Shown: positions 29,537 through 40,784 of the stretch, piece after piece
Position numbering within the stretch: the stretch's first letter is position 1
Layout of the letters: each line of letters starts with the position of its first letter
Assembly (NCBI RefSeq): GCF_913774235.1
Contig: NZ_CAJYDW010000005.1
Coordinates: 186,001-250,000, forward strand
DNA length: 64,000 bases
From: an uncultured Pseudomonas sp.
GTDB lineage: Bacteria; Pseudomonadota; Gammaproteobacteria; Pseudomonadales; Pseudomonadaceae
Reading direction: 5' to 3'
Position numbers and translations under genes: made by a program
Notes under the pieces: generated by a model
Seen by the model: only the letters and a program-made list of their open reading frames with translations
Told to the model about the DNA's origin: nothing
Databases searched by the model: none

Positions 29537-30811
29537 CTATTGCGGCGTGCGGGCCTCGATGGCCTTGACCATGAAGTCGGCCAGGTTGTCGTAGTTCTCG
29601 TCGAAGTGGTGGCCGCCCGGGCGCTCCAGCTTCTCGCCCGCCATGCCAGGCTCGGTGCAACCGCTCTCGTCCTTCTCTTCGGCGCCATAGACGCAGTACA
29701 GCTTCGCTGCGGGAATGCGCTTGGCCTCGGGCAGGGTGTCGGCTTCGTCGCCCGGTTTGCCGAGCCAGCCTTCCACGGCGATCTCGAAGTTGCTCTTGCG
29801 GCTGTAGGCCAGCAGCAGCAGGGTCGAGATCTGGTCCTGATCAGCCTTCGGCAGGCGGTTGTAGACCGCGGGCAGGATGTCGGCGCCGAAGGAGTAACCG
29901 GCCAGCACGAAGTGCTTGGCACCCCATTTCTCGCGATACTCCTGCATCAGGTTGGCGAGGTCGGCGGCGACCTGTTCGGGGCTCTTGTGCTGCCAGAAGT
30001 AGCGCAGGGCATCGACACCCACCACCGGGTAGCCGGCCTCGTTCATGGCTTGGGCCGAGAGGCGGTCGATGTCGCGCCAGCCACCGTCACCCGAATAGAA
30101 GATGGTGACGATGTCCGGGTGACCGGGCTTGACGTCCGGGTCGGCTGGCATCTCGATGGTCGGGATGTCGTTGTGCTGGCCCAGCAGGCGCGTCTTCAAC
30201 TGCTCGCGCAGCACTACCGGCAGGGCGGTGCCGTAGTCGGCGATGGTGAGGTCGGCATTGCTCTGCTGGCGCACGAAGATCGCCGATTCATCGGTGGGAT
30301 GATCGTTCCAGGCGATATGCCACTGGCCCGCAGCGGCCTTGGGCGGCAGGGCGTCCGGGCAATCCAGGGTATCCAGGTTGAAACCGACGCTGAGGGCGGC
30401 GGCCTTGGCGTCACTCTGGGTGGCCAGCCAGCGCCAGGCACGGGCCGCGCCCGGGCCGATGCCGCCGACGAAGGTCGGGGCGCCACTGAGCTCCTTGGCC
30501 GCACTGGCGAAATCGTCGGCCTGGGCCTGGCAGCTGTTGAGTACCTTGATCTCGTACTGGACGATCTCGGCACCGGTGTTGGTGGCAAGACTCAGCAGAT
30601 CGGCGTCCGCCAGTTGCAGGTCGGGCGGGGTGGCCAGGACCACCCGGGCATGGGGCTCGCCCTTGGGCGCGGCCATGGTCAGCAGGCGACCATCCGCCTG
30701 TGCCTCTACCTTGACTACCGGCGCCGATGGCCAGCGATGGAACCACCACCAGCCGAGGCCCACGGCGATCAGCAGGACGATGAGCAGTACCGCGAGTACG
30801 CGTTTCAGCAT
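29537..30811 (-). CDS. AcvB/VirJ-family aminoacyl-phosphatidylglycerol hydrolase
   Basis: Periplasmic protein of 424 residues anchored by one N-terminal helix (VLAVLLIVLLIAVGLGWWWF). The C-terminal VirJ domain is an alpha/beta hydrolase with IFYSGDGGWRDIDR, AGYSFGADILP (serine nucleophile) and GGHHFDENY (catalytic histidine region). Family knowledge: AcvB of rhizobia and the pseudomonad homologue remove lysine or alanine from aminoacyl-phosphatidylglycerol made by MprF. Here the gene starts 7 bases after the mprF stop, so synthase and hydrolase are one transcript. Which amino acid is used is not decided by the sequence. Confidence 0.88.
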   Translation of the reverse strand: MLKRVLAVLLIVLLIAVGLGWWWFHRWPSAPVVKVEAQADGRLLTMAAPKGEPHARVVLATPPDLQLADADLLSLATNTGAEIVQYEIKVLNSCQAQADDFASAAKELSGAPTFVGGIGPGAARAWRWLATQSDAKAAALSVGFNLDTLDCPDALPPKAAAGQWHIAWNDHPTDESAIFVRQQSNADLTIADYGTALPVVLREQLKTRLLGQHNDIPTIEMPADPDVKPGHPDIVTIFYSGDGGWRDIDRLSAQAMNEAGYPVVGVDALRYFWQHKSPEQVAADLANLMQEYREKWGAKHFVLAGYSFGADILPAVYNRLPKADQDQISTLLLLAYSRKSNFEIAVEGWLGKPGDEADTLPEAKRIPAAKLYCVYGAEEKDESGCTEPGMAGEKLERPGGHHFDENYDNLADFMVKAIEARTPQ

Positions 30812-30818
30812 AGGGATC

Positions 30819-33476
30819 TCAACGTTTGACCAGGCCGGTATAACCCCCGGCGATAAGGGCTGCAGTGTCGGCGAAGGCGACCAGCGGGTCCAGTCCTGCC
30901 GGCACGGCCATGTAGCGCGGCTCCCACTCCGGATCGAACTTGTCCTTGAAGCGCCGCAGTCCCTGGAAGTTGTAGAACTGCTCGCCGCGTCTGAACACCA
31001 TGGCGCCCAGGCGCTGGGTGATGGGCGCGCCGCGCCGCGGGTGCAGGCCGGCCAGCGGTACCATGCCGAGGGAGAAGCGCGCGTAACCCGCCGCCTTGAA
31101 GTGCAGGATCAGCCCGAGCATGAGGAATTCCATGGTCTGCTTGGGTGCATCCGCGGTGACCCTCATGAGGTCGATGCTGGCGAGATCGGTACGCTCGGTC
31201 TCCAGCAGGTTGGCGAAGGCCACCGCTCGGTCCTGGAAGCGCACCACGGCGATGCGGAAGTGGCGCAGGTAGTCGGGGTCGAAGCGGCCGAGGGAGAAGC
31301 CCTTCTCGCGTACCTGCTTGCTTTCCAGCCAGACGTCGGAGATGGCCTTGAGTTCGTCGAGGGGAGCCTCCCCCGGCGCGTGGAACTCGATGGACAGGCC
31401 GTCGCGCTGACCGCGATTCCAGGTGTATCTCAGGTCTTTCTTGCCTTTGCTGTCGAGGTCGAAGGCATGCAGGTCGACCCGTGCTTCTTCGCCGAGCTTG
31501 AGCGCGGTGAGGCCAATGTCCATGTAGAACGGCAGGTTCTCGGCACGGACCTGATAGAACACTGGCCGGGCATGGTGCAGGTCGCAGAGATCGCGGAATT
31601 TCCAGATCAGCTCGGCGCGTGGCTGGGAGCGGCCGATCGGATCGAAGAGGGCGATCAGGCTGCGGCCGCGACGACCGTACATCAGGAAGGCGGCGTCGCT
31701 CTCATGGAAGAGCAGGGCCTTGTCGCCGGTCATCACCAGGCCGCCATCCGGCTGGCTGGATTTACGGACGATGTCGAAGGCGCGCTGCAGGTCTTCGCTG
31801 GTGGGCGCCTCGATGGCCGGTGGAGCGGCCCGCAACAGCCAGCCCAGGGCGATGATCAGCAGCAGCACCGAGCTGCCCAAGGCGGCGCGCAGACCGCGGG
31901 GCGCATCGGCGTCCAGGGCGAACTGCCACCAGAGGCGCGTCTCGTAGGGGACGTCCTGGTAGGCGAACAGCAGCAGCCAGACCGAAGCCGCCACCACGCA
32001 GATGCTGGCGGTGACGTACAGCGGCGAGAAGGGCTGTTCCATCAGGCGGCTGCGCCGATAGAAGGACTTGCGGAAGATGGCCAGCAGGGCGGCCGTCATC
32101 GCCAGGATCGAGGCTTCCTCCCAGTCGAAACCTTTCAACAGGGACAGCAGGGAGCCGAGCAACAGCAGGATCAAGGTCACCGCCCAAGCCGCGGACAGGC
32201 GCCGACGCAATCCCTGCGCCAGCAATAGACAGACGACACCGATCAGGCTCGCGCCCAGGTGAGAGGCATCGATCAACCGCTGGGGAAGCAGGAAGTCCAT
32301 GCCTTCCAGACGGGTATCTATTTCAGGGGTGACCCCAGAAAAAAGCAGGACCACCCCAGAGAGAAAAACCAGGATGGCCAGGATGGGCGCGGCGAGGCCC
32401 GAGGCCACACGCACCGCCGGACTGTTCGACAGCAGGCGCCGGCCTTCGCTGAACAGCAGTACCAGGCAGGCGATCACGAAGGGCAGCAGGACGTAGAACA
32501 GCCGATAGACCACCAGCGCCGCGGCCAGCTGGGCGGCACCCAGCTCGTTGGCGAAGGCTGCCAGCAGCACCGCCTCGAAGACGCCGACACCGCCCGGCAC
32601 GTGACTGAGGACGCCAGCGGCCAGGGCCAGCAGGTAGACCAGCAGGAAGGCGCCGAAGGGCGGTGCCGTCGGCAACAGCAGATAGAGCACCATCGAGGCG
32701 GCGACGACGTCGAGGATGGTGATGGCCAGCTGCAGGACCGACAGTCGCAGCGTCGGCAGACGTAGCGCACGCTTGCCGATGCGGAAGTGCAGTGCGTGAG
32801 CGCATGGCTGTTCCGGTGCGCGCCAGCGGCGCAGGGCCAGGATGCCCACGGCGTAGCCCGCCAGGATCAGCCCGGCTACGGTGACGATCACCGACTCAGG
32901 CACGCGTAGCGCCTGGGTGGAGGCATCCAGGTTGGTGAGGGCGGCGATGGCGGCCAGGGGCGGCAGCGCGGTGCCCAGCGCCAGGCTGGAGAAGACCGTC
33001 ATCTGCGCCACTTCCAGGGCGCTCAGCCCCTTGCGCGCATAGAGGCGATAACGCACCGAGCCGCCGGACAGCATGGACAGGCCGACGGCGTTGCCGATGG
33101 CGAAGGCCGTGAAGCCACCCAGGGTCCAGGTCTTGGCCGGCAGCTTGACGTCGGCGAAGCGCATGGCCGACCACTCGTAGCCCAGCAGGATGGTGAAGCC
33201 GGCGGCCGCAGCGACCAGCGCACCGATCAGCGCCGAGTGCGGGATATCGCGCAGGGCATCGTGCAGGGCCTCGCCGTCGATGCTGCTCAGCAGGTGCCAG
33301 CAGACCATCAGGGCGATGGCGAACAGCACCAGGGTGAACCCCAGTTCGAGGGGTTGCCGGTAGGCGGTCAGCTTTTCCAGAAGGCGCCAGGGCAGGGCGG
33401 GAGGCGGCGAAACAGGATGCTCCGAAAGGGATGCCGGCTTCGAGGAGACCTCTTTGGCTGGATCAGGTGCAGTCAT
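30819..33476 (-). CDS. mprF: Aminoacyl-phosphatidylglycerol synthase/flippase MprF
   Basis: Integral membrane protein of 885 residues. The N-terminal part has about 14 hydrophobic segments (flippase and synthase membrane domain, with LSMLSGGSVRYRLYARKGLS and SHVPGGVGVFEAVLL signatures). The C-terminal DUF2156 (GNAT-like) catalytic domain starts near residue 550 and contains SQPDGGLVMTGDKALLFH and the LRYTWNRGQRDGL region. It transfers lysine or alanine from tRNA to phosphatidylglycerol and flips the product, reducing negative surface charge and cationic peptide sensitivity. It is first in a two-gene operon with the AcvB-like hydrolase. Confidence 0.94.
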   Translation of the reverse strand: MTAPDPAKEVSSKPASLSEHPVSPPPALPWRLLEKLTAYRQPLELGFTLVLFAIALMVCWHLLSSIDGEALHDALRDIPHSALIGALVAAAAGFTILLGYEWSAMRFADVKLPAKTWTLGGFTAFAIGNAVGLSMLSGGSVRYRLYARKGLSALEVAQMTVFSSLALGTALPPLAAIAALTNLDASTQALRVPESVIVTVAGLILAGYAVGILALRRWRAPEQPCAHALHFRIGKRALRLPTLRLSVLQLAITILDVVAASMVLYLLLPTAPPFGAFLLVYLLALAAGVLSHVPGGVGVFEAVLLAAFANELGAAQLAAALVVYRLFYVLLPFVIACLVLLFSEGRRLLSNSPAVRVASGLAAPILAILVFLSGVVLLFSGVTPEIDTRLEGMDFLLPQRLIDASHLGASLIGVVCLLLAQGLRRRLSAAWAVTLILLLLGSLLSLLKGFDWEEASILAMTAALLAIFRKSFYRRSRLMEQPFSPLYVTASICVVAASVWLLLFAYQDVPYETRLWWQFALDADAPRGLRAALGSSVLLLIIALGWLLRAAPPAIEAPTSEDLQRAFDIVRKSSQPDGGLVMTGDKALLFHESDAAFLMYGRRGRSLIALFDPIGRSQPRAELIWKFRDLCDLHHARPVFYQVRAENLPFYMDIGLTALKLGEEARVDLHAFDLDSKGKKDLRYTWNRGQRDGLSIEFHAPGEAPLDELKAISDVWLESKQVREKGFSLGRFDPDYLRHFRIAVVRFQDRAVAFANLLETERTDLASIDLMRVTADAPKQTMEFLMLGLILHFKAAGYARFSLGMVPLAGLHPRRGAPITQRLGAMVFRRGEQFYNFQGLRRFKDKFDPEWEPRYMAVPAGLDPLVAFADTAALIAGGYTGLVKR

Positions 33477-33570
33477 GCAAACTCCTCTGAACGGGAAACG
33501 CGCGTCAGATTACTGGTCGCGTGCGGTTTGCCAAGCCTTGTACAGGTAAAAAAAGCTCTGTTCCAATCTT

Positions 33571-33589
33571 TGTAGCCGTTCCGGCTACA
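33571..33589. repeat. Short hairpin upstream of mprF
   Basis: Perfect 8-base arms TGTAGCCG and CGGCTACA around TTC, in the interval between mprF and tRNA-fMet. No T tract on either side, so its role is unclear. Confidence 0.35.
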
Positions 33590-33632
33590 GAGTTCGCGCC
33601 TGTGGTTATGACAGGAGGGCCAAATTCCGCGC

Positions 33633-33663
33633 AAAAAAAAACCACTCAAGAGAGTGGTTTTTT
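33633..33663 (-). terminator. Terminator of tRNA-fMet
   Basis: Stem ACCACTC/GAGTGGT around AAGA, flanked by eight A and five T. On the minus strand it lies a few bases after the tRNA 3' end and is followed by a T run. Confidence 0.9.
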
Positions 33664-33669
33664 CGGAAT

Positions 33670-33746
<77 letters not shown>

Positions 33747-33836
33747 TCCGATGGGGCCCAGTATAGGGCCGAAAATTAAATCGTCAAGAAAAATTTAATA
33801 TTCATCAAGGAGTTATTTCGCGGCGCAGGGGCGAGG

Positions 33837-33983
33837 TCATTTGTCGCCGTCGTTTTTCTGCATCTGGACCGAGGCCTTTTCACCACTGGAACGGTTCTGC
33901 TGGTCCGACTGATCACGGTCGAAGCAGCCACCGAGCACCAGGGCGATGAGTAGGGTGGAACTGAGGAGCAGGGGGCGTTTCAT
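33837..33983 (-). CDS. Very small lipoprotein (48 residues)
   Basis: Preceded by an AGGAGACC ribosome site. It starts MKRPLLLSSTLLIALVLGGC with a clear lipobox LGGC (cysteine at residue 20), followed by about 28 polar residues ending in KNDGDK. It should be a lipidated envelope peptide. No family is recognised and no partner gene adjoins it: tRNA-fMet lies downstream on the same strand. Confidence 0.75.
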   Translation of the reverse strand: MKRPLLLSSTLLIALVLGGCFDRDQSDQQNRSSGEKASVQMQKNDGDK

Positions 33984-34155
33984 GAGAGGTCTCCTGGTTG
34001 TACGTGCTCAGTCGACCGGGTAGGGAGGAAAAGGGTCCGGAAAACCGATGAGAGTCCAACAGCACGCCAAGTGAGACGGTGATAGCAAATTGCCGGGCGG
34101 CCTGTGGGGTGAGTGGTGGCCATGTGCTATCTTGGCGCGTGGCACGGAGAACCCT

Positions 34156-34473
34156 ATGACCCCTTCCCAGGAATCGAGCTGTCTGGACCAGCGCATCATG
34201 CGCGTGATGGAGCAGGACGTGGCGGCGCTCGTCGCGCACCTGTGCAACCTTTCCCTGGCCCTGACGGGCAGCAGTGCCAAAGGTGCGGGCGACATGGCAC
34301 TTCAGGTCGTGGAAAAAGTCGAATTACTCGTCGATGACATGAAGACGCTCAGCGCCGCGGCGCAAGAGCTGCTGGATATGACCTCCCGCCCCGTGCGACC
34401 GGGCCATCCGGATGAACGTATCGTCGCCGGCAACGACGAGGATGCGCCCTTCGACGATGGGCAGCGCGACTGA
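34156..34473 (+). CDS. Hypothetical protein (105 residues)
   Basis: From the ATG at 34156, after CGGAGAACC. Product of 105 residues, mostly helical in appearance (VMEQDVAALVAHLCNLSLAL, then MALQVVEKVELLVDDMK), with an acidic tail (NDEDAPFDDGQRD). No membrane segment, signal peptide or known domain. It lies 33 bases before another small gene on the same strand, and both precede dinB. Confidence 0.6.
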   Translation: MTPSQESSCLDQRIMRVMEQDVAALVAHLCNLSLALTGSSAKGAGDMALQVVEKVELLVDDMKTLSAAAQELLDMTSRPVRPGHPDERIVAGNDEDAPFDDGQRD

Positions 34474-34506
34474 GCGGTTCGACCAGGACAGTCCGAAGGG
34501 GCCATC

Positions 34507-34740
34507 ATGAATCTCTTGCTGGAAACCTTGCTCGATCATCTCCGGAGCCTGGGGCGGATCGAGTTCCACGAGCGGAGCGAGCATTTCGCTCGACTGATGA
34601 TCATCACCCCGGATGGCGTCATCGCCGAGCGCGACCTGTACTACGACCAGTTGCACCATGCCCACGATCTCAAGGCGCTGGTGGACGAGCTGCGTGAAGA
34701 GGTACTGCATCGCCAGCGGTTGCTGCAGGACGTCGGCTGA
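34507..34740 (+). CDS. Hypothetical protein (77 residues)
   Basis: Small acidic, histidine-rich protein (RIEFHERSEHFARLMII, then YDQLHHAHDLKALVDELREE) with a probable C-terminal helix. No domain was recognised. The start follows GGGGCCATC, a weak ribosome site. Likely co-transcribed with the preceding small gene. Confidence 0.6.
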   Translation: MNLLLETLLDHLRSLGRIEFHERSEHFARLMIITPDGVIAERDLYYDQLHHAHDLKALVDELREEVLHRQRLLQDVG

Positions 34741-34787
34741 GTTCGCTTCGTCGTCCGTCGTGGACAAAATCGTCCAAGCTTGGCTTA

Positions 34788-34803
34788 CTGTACGGATAAT
34801 CAG
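34788..34803. promoter_or_regulatory. LexA (SOS) box upstream of dinB
   Basis: CTGTACGGATAATCAG fits CTG-N10-CAG, the core of the gammaproteobacterial LexA operator. It ends 5 bases before the ATG at 34809, the expected place for SOS control of dinB, but so close that it bears on the choice of start codon. Confidence 0.7.
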
Positions 34804-34808
34804 CTGCC

Positions 34809-35930
34809 ATGCCCGGCCCGGCATCTCTCTCCATGGCTCCGGACAGTTCTCCCGCCCAGCTTTCGCCCAAGCGTCAGCGCAAGATCGTCCATGTCGACTG
34901 TGACTGCTTCTATGCGTCCATCGAAATGCGCGACGATCCGCGCCTGGGCGGCAAGCCGCTGGCGGTCGGCGGCACACCCGATCGGCGTGGGGTGGTCGCT
35001 ACCTGCAACTATGAGGCGCGGGCCTTCGGCGTACGCTCGGCCATGTCCTCTCACCAGGCGCAGAAGCTGTGTCCCGATCTGATCTTCGTCAAGCCGCGCT
35101 TCGACGTCTACAAGGAGGTGTCCCGGCAGATCCACGGCATCTTCCAGGACTACACCGAGCTGATCGAGCCGCTGTCGCTCGATGAGGCCTACCTGGACGT
35201 CACCCATTGCGAGCTGTTCAACGGCAGCGCCACCCTCATCGCCCGTGACATCCGCCGGCGCGTGTGGGAGGAGCTGAATATCACGGTGTCCGCCGGGGTC
35301 GCGCCCAACAAATTTCTCGCCAAGATCGCCAGTGACTGGAAGAAGCCCAACGGGTTGTTCGTCATTGCGCCACACGAGGTGGCCGACTTCGTCGCCGCCT
35401 TGCCGGTGGCCAAGCTGCACGGGGTGGGCAAGGTCACCGCGGACAAGCTCAAGCGGCGCGGCATCGTGTTGTGCCGCGACCTGCAGAGCTGGTCGCGCTT
35501 CGACCTGTTGCGCGAGTTCGGTGGCTTCGGCGAACGCCTCTGGTCCCTGGCGCACGGGATCGACGAGCGCCAGGTGAAGGTGGACAGCCAACGGCAGTCG
35601 GCCAGCGTGGAGCGTACCTACGATCAGGACCTGCCCGATGCGGCGGCCTGCGTGAAGGAGCTGCCGGAATTGCTGGCCAAGCTCGAGGAGCGACTGACGC
35701 GCCTGGCGGATCGCTATCGTCCGGAGCGGCCCTTCATCAAGGTCAAGTTCCATGACTTCACCCAGACTACCTTGGAGCAGCAGGGCGCCGGTCGTGACCT
35801 GGACAGCTATCGCCGCCTGCTGGAACAAGCCTATCGCCGTGGCAACCGGCCGGTGCGCCTGCTTGGCGTGGGGGTGCGCCTGCTCGATCTGCGCGAGGCC
35901 GCTCTGCAGCTGCGCCTGTTCGAGGATTAG
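34809..35930 (+). CDS. dinB: DNA polymerase IV (Y family)
   Basis: Error-prone translesion polymerase of up to 373 residues. Motifs: IVHVDCDCFYASIEMRDDP (catalytic aspartate and steric-gate region), YEARAFGVRSAM and PLSLDEAYLDVTH (catalytic D-E pair), then the helix-hairpin-helix thumb KLHGVGKVTADKL and the little-finger domain. The ATG at 34809 sits almost against the LexA box; ATG 34833, or a later start nearer the conserved core KIVHVDCDC, is an alternative. The first 24 residues are extra compared with related proteins. The beta-clamp motif at the C-terminus is probably LQLRLFED. Confidence 0.94.
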   Translation: MPGPASLSMAPDSSPAQLSPKRQRKIVHVDCDCFYASIEMRDDPRLGGKPLAVGGTPDRRGVVATCNYEARAFGVRSAMSSHQAQKLCPDLIFVKPRFDVYKEVSRQIHGIFQDYTELIEPLSLDEAYLDVTHCELFNGSATLIARDIRRRVWEELNITVSAGVAPNKFLAKIASDWKKPNGLFVIAPHEVADFVAALPVAKLHGVGKVTADKLKRRGIVLCRDLQSWSRFDLLREFGGFGERLWSLAHGIDERQVKVDSQRQSASVERTYDQDLPDAAACVKELPELLAKLEERLTRLADRYRPERPFIKVKFHDFTQTTLEQQGAGRDLDSYRRLLEQAYRRGNRPVRLLGVGVRLLDLREAALQLRLFED

Positions 35931-35935
35931 GGCGC

Positions 35936-38704
<2,769 letters not shown>

Positions 38705-38913
38705 GGCTCATCCCCCGGGAAATTGGCAAGTCTAACCCCTTTACCAAATGTAAAGAGAGTCTTTGCGAAAGGGGTCGCACCCCCTTGAACGCTGATCCGC
38801 GAAAATTCGCGAACAATGCCACGGCGCGCGGCCGCGGTGCACAACCATCGCTCCCGAAGGTGGTCTGGTAGGGATTGCCGGTCACTCCGGCGTGGTTCGT
38901 TCGAGGAGATCCT

Positions 38914-39804
38914 TTGAAGAAGAGTTGCAGTCTGCTGCTGTTGGGCGCCCTGGTGCTGGGTACTGGCTGGACCGTGGCGGCCCAGGCCCTGGAGCCGCGC
39001 AAGACCACGCTGGTGGAGCGGGGCTCGATGTACTACAGCTTCGAGACGCATCTGCTTGATTCGGCGGACGGCAAGCGCCGCTATCGGGTCTATATCGGCA
39101 TACCCAAGCAGCCGGCGCCGATGATGGGTTATCCGGCGCTGTTCCTGCTCGATGGCGATGCCGCTCTGGCGCAGTTGCAGGATGTCTGGTTGTCGCCCCA
39201 TAAATTGAAGAATCCGCCGGTGCTGGTGGCCATCGGCTACGCCGACGCGGCCGACGCCACCCAGGAGCGCACCTACGACTACACCCCCGCAGTGGGCAAT
39301 GGGCGCAATCGCGACGATGTGCGCAAGGACTGGCCAGCCGGCGGTTCGCGCGCCTTCCTCGAGCTGATCGAGCAGCGCATCAAGCCGCTGCTGACCCAGA
39401 GCGTGCCGGTGGATCCCAATCGCCAGACGCTGTGGGGCCATGGCTATGGCGGGCTGTTCGTACTCGATACCCTTTATCGGCAGCCCCAGGCGTTCCAGCG
39501 CTATGTGGCGAGCGACGTGGCCTTCGGCTGGCAGCAGGGTCACATCCTCAAGCGGGCGCAGGAGTTCCAGGGCGTGGGTGGCGCCCGGCCAGTGCACCTC
39601 TGGCTGTTTTCCGGCAGCGAGGACCTGACCCGCAAGGTCGCGCCCGAAGCACCCAAGCGGCTGGCCGAGCGCCTGGCCAGTCTGCCGGGCCTGCAGGTGA
39701 CGCCCCAGGTGCGTCCCAACCTGGGACCGGAAGCCATCCTCTCGCTCAGCCTGCCCGCCGCCCTGGAAGTGGCCAGCGACGGAGCGACCGCGCCCAGGCC
39801 ATAG
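38914..39804 (+). CDS. Secreted esterase-fold protein (IroE/BesA-like) lacking the serine nucleophile
   Basis: Exported alpha/beta-hydrolase of 296 residues. The start is TTG at 38914 with a strong GAGGAGATCC site and a signal peptide (KKSCSLLLLGALVLG, cleavage after AQA). The fold resembles siderophore trilactone esterases: RYRVYIGIPKQPAP, YPALFLLDGDAAL, VLVAIGYADA and LWGHGYGGLFVLDTLYRQP. The nucleophile elbow is GHGYGG (residues 175-180) instead of GHSYGG, so the catalytic serine is glycine. No histidine follows VHLWLFSGSEDL, where the catalytic histidine is expected. It may be a pseudoenzyme or binding protein. It lies between gacS and cysM. Confidence 0.8.
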   Translation: MKKSCSLLLLGALVLGTGWTVAAQALEPRKTTLVERGSMYYSFETHLLDSADGKRRYRVYIGIPKQPAPMMGYPALFLLDGDAALAQLQDVWLSPHKLKNPPVLVAIGYADAADATQERTYDYTPAVGNGRNRDDVRKDWPAGGSRAFLELIEQRIKPLLTQSVPVDPNRQTLWGHGYGGLFVLDTLYRQPQAFQRYVASDVAFGWQQGHILKRAQEFQGVGGARPVHLWLFSGSEDLTRKVAPEAPKRLAERLASLPGLQVTPQVRPNLGPEAILSLSLPAALEVASDGATAPRP

Positions 39805-39884
39805 TCCGGCGCCTCATGGGTAGGGTCGGCGCGGGTTTGGGGGTATCATGGACAGCTTTCACCCCTGGCGGAACGAGCTGATCC

Positions 39885-40784
39885 ATGAGTCTGCACTATC
39901 CCACCATCGCCGATTGCATCGGTAACACGCCGCTGGTTCGCCTGCAGCGCCTGGCCAGCGATACCCGCAATACCGTGCTGCTCAAGCTGGAAGGCAACAA
40001 TCCGGCGGGGTCGGTGAAGGACCGGCCGGCGCTGTCGATGATCCGCCAGGCCGAGGCCCGCGGTGACATCCAGCCCGGCGATACGCTGATCGAGGCCACC
40101 TCCGGCAATACCGGCATCGCCCTGGCCATGGCCGCCGCCATCATGGGCTACCGCATGATCCTGATCATGCCCGACAACTCTAGTGCCGAGCGCAAGGCGG
40201 CGATGACCGCCTACGGTGCCGAGCTGATCCTGGTGAGCAAGGACGAGGGCATGGAAGGTGCCCGTGACCTGGCCACCCGCATGCAGGCCGAAGGCCGCGG
40301 CAAGGTGCTCGACCAGTTCGGCAATGGCGACAACCCGGTCGCCCACTACCTGGGGACCGGGCCGGAAATCTGGCGCCAGACCCACGGCAGCATCACCCAT
40401 TTCGTCAGCTCCATGGGGACCACCGGGACCATCATGGGCACCTCGCGCTACCTGAAGGAACAAAATCCCAAGGTGCAGATCGTCGGTTTGCAACCGGAGG
40501 AGGGCGCAGCCATTCCCGGCATCCGCCGCTGGCCCGAGGCCTATCTGCCGAAGATCTACGACGCCAGTCGCGTGGATCGCATCATCGACATGTCGCAGCA
40601 GGAAGCCGAGGACACCATGCGCCGCCTGGCGCGCGAAGAAGGCATCTTCTGCGGCGTGTCTTCCGGCGGTTCGGTGGCGGGCGCCCTGCGCATCGCCCGG
40701 GAAGTGGACGATGCGGTGATCGTCGCCATCATCTGTGACCGAGGCGATCGCTACCTGTCGACTGGCGTCTATGACCCGCGCTAA
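39885..40784 (+). CDS. cysM: Cysteine synthase B
   Basis: PLP enzyme of 299 residues making cysteine from O-acetylserine and sulfide or thiosulfate. The PLP lysine is in [14 protein letters not shown], the phosphate and substrate loops in [16 protein letters not shown], and the CysM-type end in [19 protein letters not shown]. The C-terminus overlaps the next start by 14 bases, so cysM and rlmD are likely coupled. Confidence 0.96.
   Translation: MSLHYPTIADCIGNTPLVRLQRLASDTRNTVLLKLEGNNPAGSVKDRPALSMIRQAEARGDIQPGDTLIEATSGNTGIALAMAAAIMGYRMILIMPDNSSAERKAAMTAYGAELILVSKDEGMEGARDLATRMQAEGRGKVLDQFGNGDNPVAHYLGTGPEIWRQTHGSITHFVSSMGTTGTIMGTSRYLKEQNPKVQIVGLQPEEGAAIPGIRRWPEAYLPKIYDASRVDRIIDMSQQEAEDTMRRLAREEGIFCGVSSGGSVAGALRIAREVDDAVIVAIICDRGDRYLSTGVYDPR

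Noticed and set aside
34761-34776. TGGAC/GTCCA inverted repeat before dinB as a terminator
   Set aside because: Only 5-base arms with a 6-base spacer and no T tract. The nearby LexA box explains regulation better.
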